In this document: positions 16,966 through 26,024 of the stretch, in pieces
Position numbering within the stretch: position 1 is the first letter of the stretch
How the letters are laid out: each line of letters opens with the position of its first letter
NCBI RefSeq assembly: GCF_004000825.1
Contig: NZ_BILZ01000016.1
Coordinates: 37,848-101,847 of the forward strand
DNA length: 64,000 bases
Direction of reading: 5' to 3'
From: Paenibacillus kobensis NBRC 15729
Lineage (GTDB): Bacteria; Bacillota; Bacilli; Paenibacillales; Paenibacillaceae
Translations under genes and position numbers: made by a program
Notes under the pieces: model-generated
The model's input: only the letters and a program-made list of their open reading frames with translations
The model's database searches: none
What the model was told of the DNA's origin: nothing

Positions 16966-18174
16966 GTGGTGGAAGAAACAGTAGGAGTTCGGCAAATGTC
17001 GATTCTCGTATTTCATTTCATGCTCGGGACGTCGATACTCATTGCGCCTTCGAATATGGCGTTCGTAGCGAAGCAGGACGGTTGGCTAGCATCGATCTTA
17101 GGCATTGCTCTCATGATGGTGACTGTGTTTCTGTATGACTCGCTTATGAATCGGTATCCTAAGAAGACGTTGATCGAGATTATAGAGATTGTATTAGGGA
17201 AGTGGATCGGCAAAGTAATCGGGCTTGTAATGTTCGGCTATCTGTTTCTGCTCACATCGTTTCTCGTCCGAGTGGCAGGCAGCTTCATTACAACGCAGGT
17301 CATGCCGGAGACGCCGATCGAAGTCGTTCATATTGTACTTGCTATCATCGTCATGATTGCCGTTGGCTATGGCATTGAGACGATAGCGCGAGCAGCGGAA
17401 TTGCTGTTCATGCCGGTGCTGTTCTTGTTCGTGCTGCTGGTAATCTTCCTAATGCCGGATATTCACTTCGACAATTTGCTGCCCATTATGGAGCGCGGAC
17501 CGAAACCGATTGCGTTGGCTGCGTTCAATCTGTTTACCATCCAAGAAGTGTTGGTTTTCCTCATGCTCTATACGAACCTCAGTAAGCCGAACAAGTTCCG
17601 CAGAACCATGCTGGCGGGCGTAACGATTGGCGGGGGGGCGATCATTCTGACGGTTACCTTATGTATTCTGGTGCTCGGTTCAGATCTGACGGAGCGCAAC
17701 ATCTTCGCAAGTTATTCGCTGGCCAAAAAAATTTCAGTCGCCAAGTTTTTGCGAGTCGACGCTTTCATGGCGATCATATGGCTTATTGCATTGTTCTTCA
17801 AAACAGCAATCAGTTTCTATGGAGCTGCAGTTGCTTTGAAGCAGACACTGTCCTTGCATCGGTACAAAGTGCTCATACTGCCGCTCGGATTTCTTATGCT
17901 ATGGCTGTCCATTATCGTGTACAGCAGCATTGTAGAATTTCTTAATTTTACGCCGGCGATCTGGTCACTGTACAGCGTTTGCCATGTCGTACTGCTTCCT
18001 ATTCTGTTAATCGTAATCGATCGAATTCGGTTCGGTAATACACCTGGCGGGAAAGCGAAGCTGCAATCCGTACCGCCGAGCGGAGGTACGGCTGCTGATC
18101 CGAATCGAAATGCCAATGCCAGTCCGAATGGGAATGGGAGTGGGAGTGCAGTGATTTCGGCGCCAAATGAATAA
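16966..18174 (+). CDS. Spore germination permease, GerB/GerKB family (B subunit)
   Basis: A 402-residue integral membrane protein with about ten helices, belonging to the spore germination (APC-superfamily) permeases that bind the germinant amino acid or sugar. Typical features are the N-terminal VGVRQMSILVFHFMLGTSIL helix with its unwound GTS region, and TIQEVLVFLMLYTNL in the middle. A hydrophilic Gly/Asn/Ser-rich tail of about 40 residues follows the last helix. The start is GTG 16966, right after the small membrane protein. It is the last gene before the terminator at 18175. Confidence 0.92.
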   Translation: MVEETVGVRQMSILVFHFMLGTSILIAPSNMAFVAKQDGWLASILGIALMMVTVFLYDSLMNRYPKKTLIEIIEIVLGKWIGKVIGLVMFGYLFLLTSFLVRVAGSFITTQVMPETPIEVVHIVLAIIVMIAVGYGIETIARAAELLFMPVLFLFVLLVIFLMPDIHFDNLLPIMERGPKPIALAAFNLFTIQEVLVFLMLYTNLSKPNKFRRTMLAGVTIGGGAIILTVTLCILVLGSDLTERNIFASYSLAKKISVAKFLRVDAFMAIIWLIALFFKTAISFYGAAVALKQTLSLHRYKVLILPLGFLMLWLSIIVYSSIVEFLNFTPAIWSLYSVCHVVLLPILLIVIDRIRFGNTPGGKAKLQSVPPSGGTAADPNRNANASPNGNGSGSAVISAPNE

Positions 18175-18202
18175 AGCCGTCCGACGAATTCGTCAGACGG
18201 CT
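18175..18202. terminator. Bidirectional terminator between ger operon and P-loop kinase
   Basis: A near-perfect 28-bp palindrome with arms AGCCGTC and GACGGCT around GAATTC. It starts on the base after the GerB stop and lies 24 bp from the stop of the converging minus-strand gene. Confidence 0.75.
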
Positions 18203-18225
18203 AATTGCATGAATGGCTTATTCGA

Positions 18226-18831
18226 TTAAAGCGATACCGGCTGCTTATCCGCTGCGAAGCGGTACAACGATTCGACCTTGTCTTCCGTCAACTCACCGCT
18301 GTTATCGAACACCGTAATGGAAGAAGCGGGAATATCCCAGTTAATCTCAGGCACGAATTGTACGCGGGTAGCGAACGAATCCCAATTGTTGAGTTTCCAC
18401 TGGTCGCGAACAGTTTGACGGTCGATGATGCGGTTCTTCTGCATCTCCATATCCGTCAGCGTGACGACGATCACTTTCACATCGACGTCGTTACGGGTCA
18501 ATCCTGCGGATGTGATAACGTCTTCGATCCATTGCCTATTCTTAAGCTCGGCTGTGAACGGACTGATCATGAAGACGTTCTGGCCAGCAGCGAGATTCTC
18601 AATGCAAATGTCCTTCGTCGTATCATATTCAAGGTCACGAAGATTTTTCTTATAAAATTCCGAATCGCGGTCGCGAGGATCAAGACCGTTCTGAATGAGC
18701 ATATGCTCGACGAAACGTCCGCCTACCGTGTCACGGTCGAGGAAGGACGCTGGGATTCGGGTTGCGAGCTTGCGTGCAACCGTTGTCTTGCCAGTACCAG
18801 CAACGCCTACGAAGAAGATTAGTTTCTGCAA
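18226..18831 (-). CDS. P-loop kinase-like ATPase
   Basis: A 201-residue protein with an N-terminal Walker A, VGVAGTGKTT, and the lid and lysine-rich layout of small-molecule kinases (AAA_33/zeta-toxin-like class). A stretch FLDRDTVGGRFVEHML follows, as in shikimate/gluconate kinase relatives. Substrate unknown. The frame is open to 18903, but the only good ribosome site, TGGAGG, is inside it; a TTG at 18831 lies 9 bp after that site and directly precedes QKLIFFVG, so I choose it. It is a single gene converging on the ger operon. Confidence 0.75.
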   Translation of the reverse strand: MQKLIFFVGVAGTGKTTVARKLATRIPASFLDRDTVGGRFVEHMLIQNGLDPRDRDSEFYKKNLRDLEYDTTKDICIENLAAGQNVFMISPFTAELKNRQWIEDVITSAGLTRNDVDVKVIVVTLTDMEMQKNRIIDRQTVRDQWKLNNWDSFATRVQFVPEINWDIPASSITVFDNSGELTEDKVESLYRFAADKQPVSL

Positions 18832-19061
18832 AATATGGAGCCTCCACATGAATAATAGATTTATATATTGTAACATTAATTGTCTAATAGTAAAATAGCA
18901 CATCCTGTAAGGATAACGTTGTCAGTCGTTAGTTGGTACGAGAAATGTGCAATTCGATCGGTTAACATAAACAAAATTATGTTAGATATAGAAGACTTGT
19001 TCCAAAAGCAAGAAAAGCTAGCGACGGAAATAGCTCATAAGAATAAAGGCAGCTTAACGCG

Positions 19062-19964
19062 TTACCGGGATACGGAGCGGTACTCGCGCGGAGACATGCC
19101 CGTCCATCGGCGGAACTGCTTGCTGAAGGTAGCGGCATCCTCATAGCCAAGCCGGACGGCAATTCCTTCCACCGTAAGGTCAGGGTCGAGCAATAGCAGC
19201 TTAGCTTCGCGAAGCATGAGGGAGGAGCGGAATGCCCGCGGCGACATGCTGTACGTCTCGCGGAAGACTCGTCCGCAATAAGCGACGCTGTAGCCGAGCG
19301 TACGGGCGATGTCCGCAATCGCCGCTTCGCTGTCGTCGCCTGCCTCCCGGTCCAAGACAGACAGCTCGATTCGGCGGGCGATCGTCTCGGCCAGACGCGT
19401 TGTCTGCAGCGAGACGGGATGCTTCTCGCCAGTCTCGGCGACGTCTTCAGGTGATGTTTCAGATAGTGCAGCGAGCAAGCCGTAAACAGCGGATAATGTC
19501 TTCATCCGGTCCGATGCGGTTTCGGCTTTCGTACCCGTAGCAAGCTCGATCAAGCGGGCGACGGCTGGACCGATGCGGCATTCCAAGGGAGAACCTTCCG
19601 AATACAGACCACGATCAAGCGCGAGAAGCGTCCGGCGCAGCACCGGGTCGTCTACGAGAAAATGCATGCAGAAGTAAGACATCGTCCCATGCCCGTCCGC
19701 AACACACTCATGATGTTCCCCTGGACGGACAAGGAAGATGTCTCCGGGACACTGCTCGTACACCGTGCCTTCCCGTGTGAAACGCTGCATCCCTTCGGTG
19801 ACGACATTCAACTCGAACAAGGAATGCGTATGAGAAGGGTACGACCACGGGGTTTCCACTCGGCGCAGATGTGCGGCGAACAGTTGAAACGTCGTCTGTA
19901 CGTCCGGCAAGATATGCAATTCCTTCGTTCCTGTCAGCAGCATTCGCCCCGATGTGTCTTCCAT
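19062..19964 (-). CDS. AraC-family transcriptional regulator
   Basis: A 300-residue regulator with an N-terminal cupin sugar-sensing domain (HTHSLFELNVVTEG, then FLVRPGEHHEC; residues about 35-110) and a C-terminal double helix-turn-helix (residues about 205-298) ending in AATFSKQFRRWTGMSPREYR. It is divergent from the GH52 beta-xylosidase gene 175 bp away, so the likely job is sensing xylo-oligosaccharides and activating that gene. Confidence 0.9.
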   Translation of the reverse strand: MEDTSGRMLLTGTKELHILPDVQTTFQLFAAHLRRVETPWSYPSHTHSLFELNVVTEGMQRFTREGTVYEQCPGDIFLVRPGEHHECVADGHGTMSYFCMHFLVDDPVLRRTLLALDRGLYSEGSPLECRIGPAVARLIELATGTKAETASDRMKTLSAVYGLLAALSETSPEDVAETGEKHPVSLQTTRLAETIARRIELSVLDREAGDDSEAAIADIARTLGYSVAYCGRVFRETYSMSPRAFRSSLMLREAKLLLLDPDLTVEGIAVRLGYEDAATFSKQFRRWTGMSPREYRSVSR

Positions 19965-20139
19965 GGTTATATCTGTCCTCCGTTAGTGAACTTCATTTTC
20001 GACTCATTATACATGATTATGCGGTGACAGTCGTTCGGTTTGTCCAACTTTACGCTTGAAATGTCCCTGCCGGGCGCTCGGATGAAGTGATACCATAATC
20101 ATGATGCAACATGAAACCATGATCTAGGAGGAGCTTCTT

Positions 20140-22299
20140 ATGCCGCAAAATATGTGGTTCAACGCACATCATGCTCCCATCGGAGCATTTTCCAGCTTTA
20201 CACTCGGGTACCCCGGTGCCAATGGCGGGCTCGATCTCGAACGCGGCCGGCCGCCAGGACAGAAAGTCTATATTGGCTTGGAACGAAATGACGGGAGCGG
20301 GACGTACGACGCTCTTCCATTCTTCGAGGATGTCGTAGACGAGAGCAAGCGGTACGCGGTTGGCGGCATCGGCGCTTCGGAATCGACGCAGGGCGTCGGT
20401 GCGGGCTCCGTTGTTGCACTCGACAAGAGCGCCGTGACACGTGAGCTCCGCTTGACGACAGATACATGGAAAGCAGGAGACTTGACTTTCAAAGTATACT
20501 CGCAGGCGCCTTCGATCCCGAACCCGGAAACGGCCAGCGAGGACGAGCTGAAGCTGACGCTAGTACCGGCAGTGCTAGTCGAAGTGACGGTCGATAATAC
20601 GAACGGCACAAAGCCGCGCCGCGCATTCTTCGGTTACAGCGGCGACGACCCGTATGCAAACATGCGGCGCTTGGAGGAGACCTCCGGCAACCGGCTCGCC
20701 GGCATCGGTCAAGGCCGCATTACGGCCATTGCGTCGACGGCGACGCCGGACGTACGATCGGCGCTTGGATTCACGTTGGAACGTATACTGACGACGGAGC
20801 TGCAAGAGAACTGGACGTTCGGTCTGGGCGGCACGGGCGTAGTCTTGATGGATACGCCAGCCGGACAGAAGACTACGTACCGCTTCGCGGTCGCATTCTA
20901 CCGTAACGGCCTGGTCACGACGGGCATCGATTCGTCCTACTATTATACGAAGCTGTTCCCGAATATCGAGGACGCAGCGTCGTTCGCACTAGAACGCTTC
21001 GACGATATCACGGCCGCTTGCGAAGCAGCGGAAAAGCGTTGGAGCCTGGAGGGCTTGAATGAGAATCAGCAGTTCCAGCTGTTCCATTCGATTCGCAGTT
21101 ATTTCGGCTCGACGCAACTGATGGAAGCGGATGGCAAGCCGATGTGGATCGTCAACGAAGGCGAATACCGCATGATGAACACGTTCGACTTGACGGTCGA
21201 CCATCTATATTTCGAGATGCACATGAACTCGTGGGTCGTGAAGAATGCGCTTGACTTGTTCGTGGACCGTTACTCGTACCACGACAACGTCCGCTTCCCG
21301 GGGGATGAGACGGAGTATCCGGGAGGGATTTCGTTCACGCACGATATGGGGGTCGCGAACGCGATGTCCCGCAAGCACTACTCCTCCTATGAAATGTACG
21401 GCTTGCACGATTGTTTCTCCCACATGACGCATGAACAGCTGGTCAACTGGGTGCTTTGCGCGACGGTATATGTACACGGCACGAAAGATGAGGCGTGGTT
21501 CGAACAACGCCGTGAAGTGTTCGTAGAATGCTTGGAGAGCATGCTGAACCGCGACCATCCGGATCCGGCGCAGCGCAACGGATTGATGAGCCTCGACAGC
21601 ACGCGCGTCATGGGCGGCTCGGAAATCACGACCTACGACAGCTTGGACGCTTCGCTCGGCCAAGCCCGCAATAACATCTATATGGCTGGCAAGTGCTGGG
21701 CCGCTTACGTGGCGCTCGAGCGGCTGTTCCGCGAGCACGGCCTGGAGGACCTGGCGAATACAGCGGGCGTTCAAGCGGACCGCTGCGCATCGACACTCAC
21801 CAGCCATTTGAAGCCTGAGGGCTATATTCCGGCGGTGCTCGAGAACGGCAACGACTCTCGTATCATTCCGGCGATTGAAGGGCTTGTATTCCCTTACTTT
21901 ACAGGCAATCCGGAGGCGCTTGATCCGAACGGCCGATTCGGCGAGTACATCCAAGCACTCAAGAAACATCTCGACACGGTGCTTGTACCGGGCGTATGCC
22001 TATTCGAGGACGGCGGCTGGAAGCTGTCTTCGACAAGCGATAATTCTTGGCTCAGCAAGATCTACCTGTGCCAGTTCATCGCCCGCGAAATTCTCGGTCT
22101 GCCTTGGGACGAGAAGGGGGCGGCAGCCGACGCGGCACACGTGGAATGGCTGACGCATCCGGAATTGTCGTACTGGAGCTGGAGCGATCAGATCATCAAG
22201 GGCGAGATTATCGGCAGCAAATATTATCCGCGCGGTGTGACCAGCATTTTGTGGCTGCAGGAAACCGGCGCAGCGCAAATTTTGCCGCAACATTCATAA
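20140..22299 (+). CDS. GH52 beta-xylosidase
   Basis: A 719-residue intracellular enzyme (no signal peptide) that cleaves xylose from xylo-oligosaccharide ends with retention. The N-terminus (WFNAHHAPIGAFSSFTLG) and two catalytic blocks match GH52. Glu340 in VNEGEYRMMN and Asp500 in TTYDSLD correspond, with a constant offset of 5, to the nucleophile E335 and acid/base D495 reported for the Geobacillus stearothermophilus enzyme, from my memory of the family. AGGAGGAG precedes the ATG. The divergent AraC gene probably controls it. No sugar transporter adjoins it. Confidence 0.95.
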   Translation: MPQNMWFNAHHAPIGAFSSFTLGYPGANGGLDLERGRPPGQKVYIGLERNDGSGTYDALPFFEDVVDESKRYAVGGIGASESTQGVGAGSVVALDKSAVTRELRLTTDTWKAGDLTFKVYSQAPSIPNPETASEDELKLTLVPAVLVEVTVDNTNGTKPRRAFFGYSGDDPYANMRRLEETSGNRLAGIGQGRITAIASTATPDVRSALGFTLERILTTELQENWTFGLGGTGVVLMDTPAGQKTTYRFAVAFYRNGLVTTGIDSSYYYTKLFPNIEDAASFALERFDDITAACEAAEKRWSLEGLNENQQFQLFHSIRSYFGSTQLMEADGKPMWIVNEGEYRMMNTFDLTVDHLYFEMHMNSWVVKNALDLFVDRYSYHDNVRFPGDETEYPGGISFTHDMGVANAMSRKHYSSYEMYGLHDCFSHMTHEQLVNWVLCATVYVHGTKDEAWFEQRREVFVECLESMLNRDHPDPAQRNGLMSLDSTRVMGGSEITTYDSLDASLGQARNNIYMAGKCWAAYVALERLFREHGLEDLANTAGVQADRCASTLTSHLKPEGYIPAVLENGNDSRIIPAIEGLVFPYFTGNPEALDPNGRFGEYIQALKKHLDTVLVPGVCLFEDGGWKLSSTSDNSWLSKIYLCQFIAREILGLPWDEKGAAADAAHVEWLTHPELSYWSWSDQIIKGEIIGSKYYPRGVTSILWLQETGAAQILPQHS

Positions 22300-22310
22300 A
22301 TCGCTAGAGA

Positions 22311-22347
22311 AGGCGCTTAATCGGGAAGTACCGATTAGGCGTCTTTT
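22311..22347 (+). terminator. Terminator after the GH52 gene
   Basis: Arms AGGCGCTTAATCGG and CCGATTAGGCGTCTT pair with one or two G-T or mismatched positions around GAAGTA, followed by a short T run. It lies 11 bp beyond the stop. Confidence 0.75.
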
Positions 22348-22439
22348 GTATAGGCAAGAACTTCATATCATTTCCGTCCAATCCATGGCAGAGCTTCGAA
22401 TATGCTATTATGAAAATAAAAAAGGAGAGAAGCTCTGTC

Positions 22440-23021
22440 ATGAAAACAATTGCTGTATTTTGCGGCTCCAGCGAAGGTGCCTCTTCCATATATAAAGAAA
22501 GTGCAATAAAGCTAGGTCAAGAGCTTGCCAGACGCCAAATCACCCTTATATATGGCGGTGCTAATGTGGGACTGATGGGAGCTGTTGCAGACGCCGCGTT
22601 GGAACAAGGCGGTCAAGTGATCGGGATCCTGCCAACCTTTTTGCAAAATCGTGAAATTGCGCATACGGGTCTAACCGAGCTTATGATGGTGGAGTCTATG
22701 CATGAGCGTAAAGCCAAGATGGCGGAAATGGCGGACGGATTCATTGCTCTTCCTGGCGGCCCTGGCACAATGGAAGAGTATTTCGAGATTTTCACATGGG
22801 GGCAACTCGGTTTGCACAAAAAGCCATGTGGATTTTTAAATATTAATCAGTATTTTGATCCGATCGTGTCGATGTTCGACATGATGGAGCGCGAGCAATT
22901 CATGCAGCCTAAATACCGCTCTATGGTTATCACGGATCATACTGCAGAAGGTATTCTGGAACAATTCTCAAGCTACGTTGCCCCTTCAGTCAAAACCTAT
23001 CTGACCGATCAACGCACCTGA
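22440..23021 (+). CDS. LOG-family protein (TIGR00730, cytokinin-riboside phosphoribohydrolase-like)
   Basis: A 193-residue Rossmann-fold protein with GGANVGLMG and the family signature PGGPGTMEE near residue 105. LOG proteins hydrolyse the N-glycosidic bond of nucleoside 5'-monophosphates; the bacterial role is often purine nucleotide salvage or clean-up. The frame extends up to 22410, but AAAAGGAGAG lies just before ATG 22440, which also gives the usual MKTIAVFCGSS start. Confidence 0.92.
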   Translation: MKTIAVFCGSSEGASSIYKESAIKLGQELARRQITLIYGGANVGLMGAVADAALEQGGQVIGILPTFLQNREIAHTGLTELMMVESMHERKAKMAEMADGFIALPGGPGTMEEYFEIFTWGQLGLHKKPCGFLNINQYFDPIVSMFDMMEREQFMQPKYRSMVITDHTAEGILEQFSSYVAPSVKTYLTDQRT

Positions 23022-23094
23022 TCGATCGCCCCGGCAATTACTCTAGCCAGACTGATGTCGTTATCAAGGGGCAGGAGAGCGTATACTTGGTCAT

Positions 23095-23138
23095 CTTTAC
23101 CACGAATCCGCTTTCTGATATGATACATTATGTATCAT
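23095..23138 (+). promoter_or_regulatory. Promoter with overlapping perfect palindrome
   Basis: The sequence ATGATACAT-T-ATGTATCAT (23120-23138) is a perfect 9+1+9 inverted repeat. A candidate promoter, TTTACC (23095-23100) and TATGAT (23119-23124) at 18 bp, has its -10 box overlapping the left arm, as expected for a repressor operator. It precedes the gene at 23176 by 37 bp. The regulator is not identified; no regulator gene adjoins it. Confidence 0.55.
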
Positions 23139-23175
23139 ACTATTAGTAGTTGTTATATCAAGGGAGTGCGGGATC

Positions 23176-23796
23176 ATGGATAATGAGCCATCTAAACCTC
23201 AATCCTGGTGGCAGACGCTGCCGGGTATCTTAACAGCAGTGACAGGCATTCTAACGGCTGCGACCGGTTTGATTGTCGCCCTGTCCCAAGCTGGTGTCTT
23301 CTCGAATAGCGATAATTCAGTCCCGCCGCCGGCGGTGATGACAACTACGGATTCTCCCGCAGAGTCTCCTGAGACGTCGGAGACGTCCGAGATGTCAGAG
23401 ACGACTGAGTTGTCTGGGGCGTCTGAGACGTCTGCGCCAACAACGGATGACGCAGCAGATGCCAGTGTGGAGCAAAAATTACTAGCTGCCAATATTGAGT
23501 TAGGCCCAACATCCGCAGACGCAGAGAAGACACGCGGATACCTTGCCGGGGCAAACTCGGCTTACCTTCTGTTGGCCGACAGTTGTGTTCAAATTTTGGA
23601 CAATCTGCGTTTGAAAAAGGTGGCCTATCTGGACGTCATCGACAAACACTATACGATGCTGGTCGGCGAGGAGAACTACGTCTCTTCCGATGGCCAATTG
23701 AATATGGAGAAATTGAAAGAGGCGATCGTAAACGCGGACAACGAGATCCACGGCTCCGATGCGACGACCTTCGAACAAATCGTCGAGTCTCGTTGA
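23176..23796 (+). CDS. Unknown membrane-anchored protein with Ser/Thr/Glu-rich linker
   Basis: A 206-residue protein of unknown function. It starts with a short polar stretch, then SWWQTLPGILTAVTGILTAA.. (residues 10-38), a membrane-type helix with alternating Leu-Thr-Ala-Gly. A repetitive acidic linker follows (about 48-95), made of SETSE-like steps with net negative charge, and then a folded C-terminal part of about 110 residues predicted helical. The WWxTLPGILTA helix motif recurs in assorted bacterial membrane-tethered proteins, some with caspase- or TIR-type modules, but no such enzyme domain is present here. AGGGAGTG precedes the ATG. Confidence 0.7.
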   Translation: MDNEPSKPQSWWQTLPGILTAVTGILTAATGLIVALSQAGVFSNSDNSVPPPAVMTTTDSPAESPETSETSEMSETTELSGASETSAPTTDDAADASVEQKLLAANIELGPTSADAEKTRGYLAGANSAYLLLADSCVQILDNLRLKKVAYLDVIDKHYTMLVGEENYVSSDGQLNMEKLKEAIVNADNEIHGSDATTFEQIVESR

Positions 23797-23908
23797 ACCG
23801 CGCTATTTGTACCTAATACATAACTGTTCTTCACGCCTCATCCATGAGTATGGCATTCGATGGTATAATGAACTTCATAGTATTGGAAGATTCAGGAGGA
23901 ATGAAGAG

Positions 23909-24667
23909 ATGAAGCTAATCGATCTAAGCGTACCCATCAGTCCAAGTATTCGTGAGCCGCTGCCGGCAAAGATCGAATATTCAAGTCATGAGGATGGAGC
24001 AAAGCAGGCTGCTGCAGTCCTCGGACTGAACAACACCGACTTCCCGGAGAGCAAAGCTTGGGCGACAGAGACGGTTACGCTGAATACGCATGCAGGTACG
24101 CATGTTGATGCGCCTTGGCACTACTGGCCAACCTCGGAAGGCAAGCCGGCCAGAACGATCGACGAGCTGCCGCTCGAATGGTTTTATTCCGACGGGGTTG
24201 TCCTCGATTTCAGTTCGAAACCGCCTGGCTATGAAATCACGACGGAAGATCTCATTGCCGAGTTGGCACGAATCGGATACACGCTGAAGCCGCTGGACAT
24301 CGTCTTGATCCGGAGCGATGCGGACAAACGGCTTTATCACGAGCATTACGCCTTCCTGCACGCTGGTGTATCCGCCGAGGCGACGGTGTGGCTTCTCGAT
24401 CAGGGCATCAAGGTGGTTGGCACGGACGGATGGGGATGGGATATCCCGCTCAATCTGCAAGCCGAGTCCTTCAAGAAAGATCCGCGCGAAGGCGTACTGT
24501 GGGCCGCTCATTACGTGGGCAAAGACCGGGAATACTGCCAGATCGAGAAGCTGGCTAACCTGGATCAAATTCCGCAGCCGTTCGGCTTCAAGGTCAGCTG
24601 CTTCCCCGTCAAGGTGGAGAAGGCAAGCGCTGGCTGGGCTCGCCCGGTTGCGATTGTAGAGGGTTAA
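23909..24667 (+). CDS. Cyclase-family metal hydrolase (kynurenine formamidase-like)
   Basis: A 252-residue protein of the cyclase family (PF04199). The metal-binding signature HAGTHVDAPWH is present near residue 62-72 and a second conserved block, LVQ-like VGTDGWGWD, near 170. Family members include kynurenine formamidase and isatin hydrolase; the substrate is not evident, and no tryptophan catabolic genes are nearby. The frame is open back to 23759 but AGGAGG at 23894-23899 supports ATG 23909. Confidence 0.88.
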   Translation: MKLIDLSVPISPSIREPLPAKIEYSSHEDGAKQAAAVLGLNNTDFPESKAWATETVTLNTHAGTHVDAPWHYWPTSEGKPARTIDELPLEWFYSDGVVLDFSSKPPGYEITTEDLIAELARIGYTLKPLDIVLIRSDADKRLYHEHYAFLHAGVSAEATVWLLDQGIKVVGTDGWGWDIPLNLQAESFKKDPREGVLWAAHYVGKDREYCQIEKLANLDQIPQPFGFKVSCFPVKVEKASAGWARPVAIVEG

Positions 24668-24694
24668 ATTATAGTTTAATACTGAGAAAGTTAA

Positions 24695-24726
24695 GAGCCG
24701 TCTTTTCAAGATGAAAAGACGGCTTG
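24695..24726 (+). terminator. Terminator after the cyclase-family gene
   Basis: Arms AGCCGTCTTTTCA and TGAAAAGACGGCT form a perfect 13-bp stem, 28 bp beyond the stop. Confidence 0.8.
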
Positions 24727-24865
24727 ATTTCTGTCAGCAGCAGTTCTTAATTTATAATTAAAGTTAACCGACCGATTAATTCCAATATGTGTTAACCTAT
24801 TCAATGTAAGATCATTAATTTAATTTGGGCTATCCCAGGTGATGAACGCCAAAGGGGAATAACAG

Positions 24866-25876
24866 ATGAAGAGCGGTTTTCAGATGGATACAGATAGCAA
24901 TCGCCGACTTACGCTTAAGCAAACGAAACAAGCAGCGCTAAATGTTCTGCAATACTACAATGTCGAATGGAATGAAATCCATTTCATTCAGGTATCTGAA
25001 CACGTCACCTTCCGCATTCAGTGCGGCGAAGGGGATTCCTTTTTATTGCGCATACATCCAGGGAATAAAGCCCATTCTGAAGTGAGTTCAGAACTCGAAT
25101 GGCTGGCCCATTTAAGAGGTAAAGGGTTAATTGTACCTGAGGGTGTGAGAAACCAAAGCGGAGAGTTTATTACCGTTACGACGATGACAGATGATGCCGA
25201 TGCCGGACCGTATTACGCGACCTTGATGAGATGGATCGAAGGGGAACGCTTAACGAAATGGGCCCTTACCGAGGATCATATTCGAACGATGGCAGCATTG
25301 ATGGCGGACCTGCATGGAGCAAGCGTTGATTTTGTTCCTAGCAGCACTTTCACACGAACCGTTTGGGGAAGCGAAAGCTTCAACCGGGATTGGGTGCATT
25401 TGCAGCAGCATTATGCTCACTTCATTACAGAAAAAGCCTTCCCGTTATATACCGCAGCCGCAGCTAAAGTTGCCGATCAACTCCAAACCGTCACAACTGA
25501 TGCACAAAATTACGGAGTCATACATGCAGATCTGCATAGCGGGAATATCGTGTTCAAAGATGAGCAACCGTTTGCCATTGATTTCGGCAGATCCGGCTTC
25601 GGCTACCACATATACGATATGGCGCAAACGATCATGGGACTTCAGCCGCATCAAAGAAAGCTATATTTCGATAGCTATGTCAAGGTCAGACCACTCTGCG
25701 ATAATGCGATTCCTATGCTGGAGTGCTTCTTCATCATGTCAATCATCGAAGCCTATAGTTTCCATGCGGAGAACTCACTGGAGACGGAAGGCCTCATCGA
25801 AGAGCAGTCGTATGCACAAGCCATATTGAGAGCCTATTTGAATGGAGAGCCGTTCTTGTTCCAGACGTTTGATTAA
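24866..25876 (+). CDS. APH-fold phosphotransferase (homoserine kinase type II / aminoglycoside kinase-like)
   Basis: A 336-residue protein with the aminoglycoside-phosphotransferase fold. The catalytic loop is VIHADLHSGN (Brenner motif) and the metal-binding Asp follows in AIDFGRSG. Homologues are annotated as homoserine kinase type II, choline kinase-like or CotS-like spore proteins; the substrate is not determined. AAAGGGGAA is placed well for the ATG. Two copies of GTTAACC (24773-24779 and 24791-24797) lie upstream and may be regulatory. Confidence 0.82.
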   Translation: MKSGFQMDTDSNRRLTLKQTKQAALNVLQYYNVEWNEIHFIQVSEHVTFRIQCGEGDSFLLRIHPGNKAHSEVSSELEWLAHLRGKGLIVPEGVRNQSGEFITVTTMTDDADAGPYYATLMRWIEGERLTKWALTEDHIRTMAALMADLHGASVDFVPSSTFTRTVWGSESFNRDWVHLQQHYAHFITEKAFPLYTAAAAKVADQLQTVTTDAQNYGVIHADLHSGNIVFKDEQPFAIDFGRSGFGYHIYDMAQTIMGLQPHQRKLYFDSYVKVRPLCDNAIPMLECFFIMSIIEAYSFHAENSLETEGLIEEQSYAQAILRAYLNGEPFLFQTFD

Positions 25877-25902
25877 CATACCGCCAGGTGCGACCGGGAA
25901 CG

Positions 25903-25929
25903 AAAGCCGCATTTATTGCGGCTTTTTTA
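25903..25929 (+). terminator. Terminator, AAGCCGC type, ahead of the RND promoter
   Basis: AAAGCCGCA / TGCGGCTTT-type stem with loop TTTAT-like centre, followed by six T. It is 26 bp beyond the kinase stop and about 40 bp before the ECF-like promoter at 25967. Confidence 0.85.
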
Positions 25930-25966
25930 TTTTGCGTTATTGTTGTTCAAAAAAAAATGATAGGGA

Positions 25967-25993
25967 ATGAACAATCCGAACAACTCCGGTGTC
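25967..25993 (+). promoter_or_regulatory. ECF-type promoter of the RND pump gene
   Basis: ATGAAC (25967-25972), 17 bp, TGTC (25990-25993), followed by CTTTC. The same two boxes with the same 17-bp spacer occur at 41610 and 44868. They resemble ECF promoters of the SigM/X/V class (TGAAAC and CGTC). The RND start lies 32 bp downstream. Confidence 0.6.
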
Positions 25994-26024
25994 CTTTCAA
26001 ATATAAAACGAGAGGAGCCTACAA

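Noticed and set aside
18880..19146. An 88-codon plus-strand frame between the kinase and AraC genes
   Set aside because: It overlaps the AraC gene end, has no ribosome site and no family resemblance; the first part is an AT-rich intergenic stretch.
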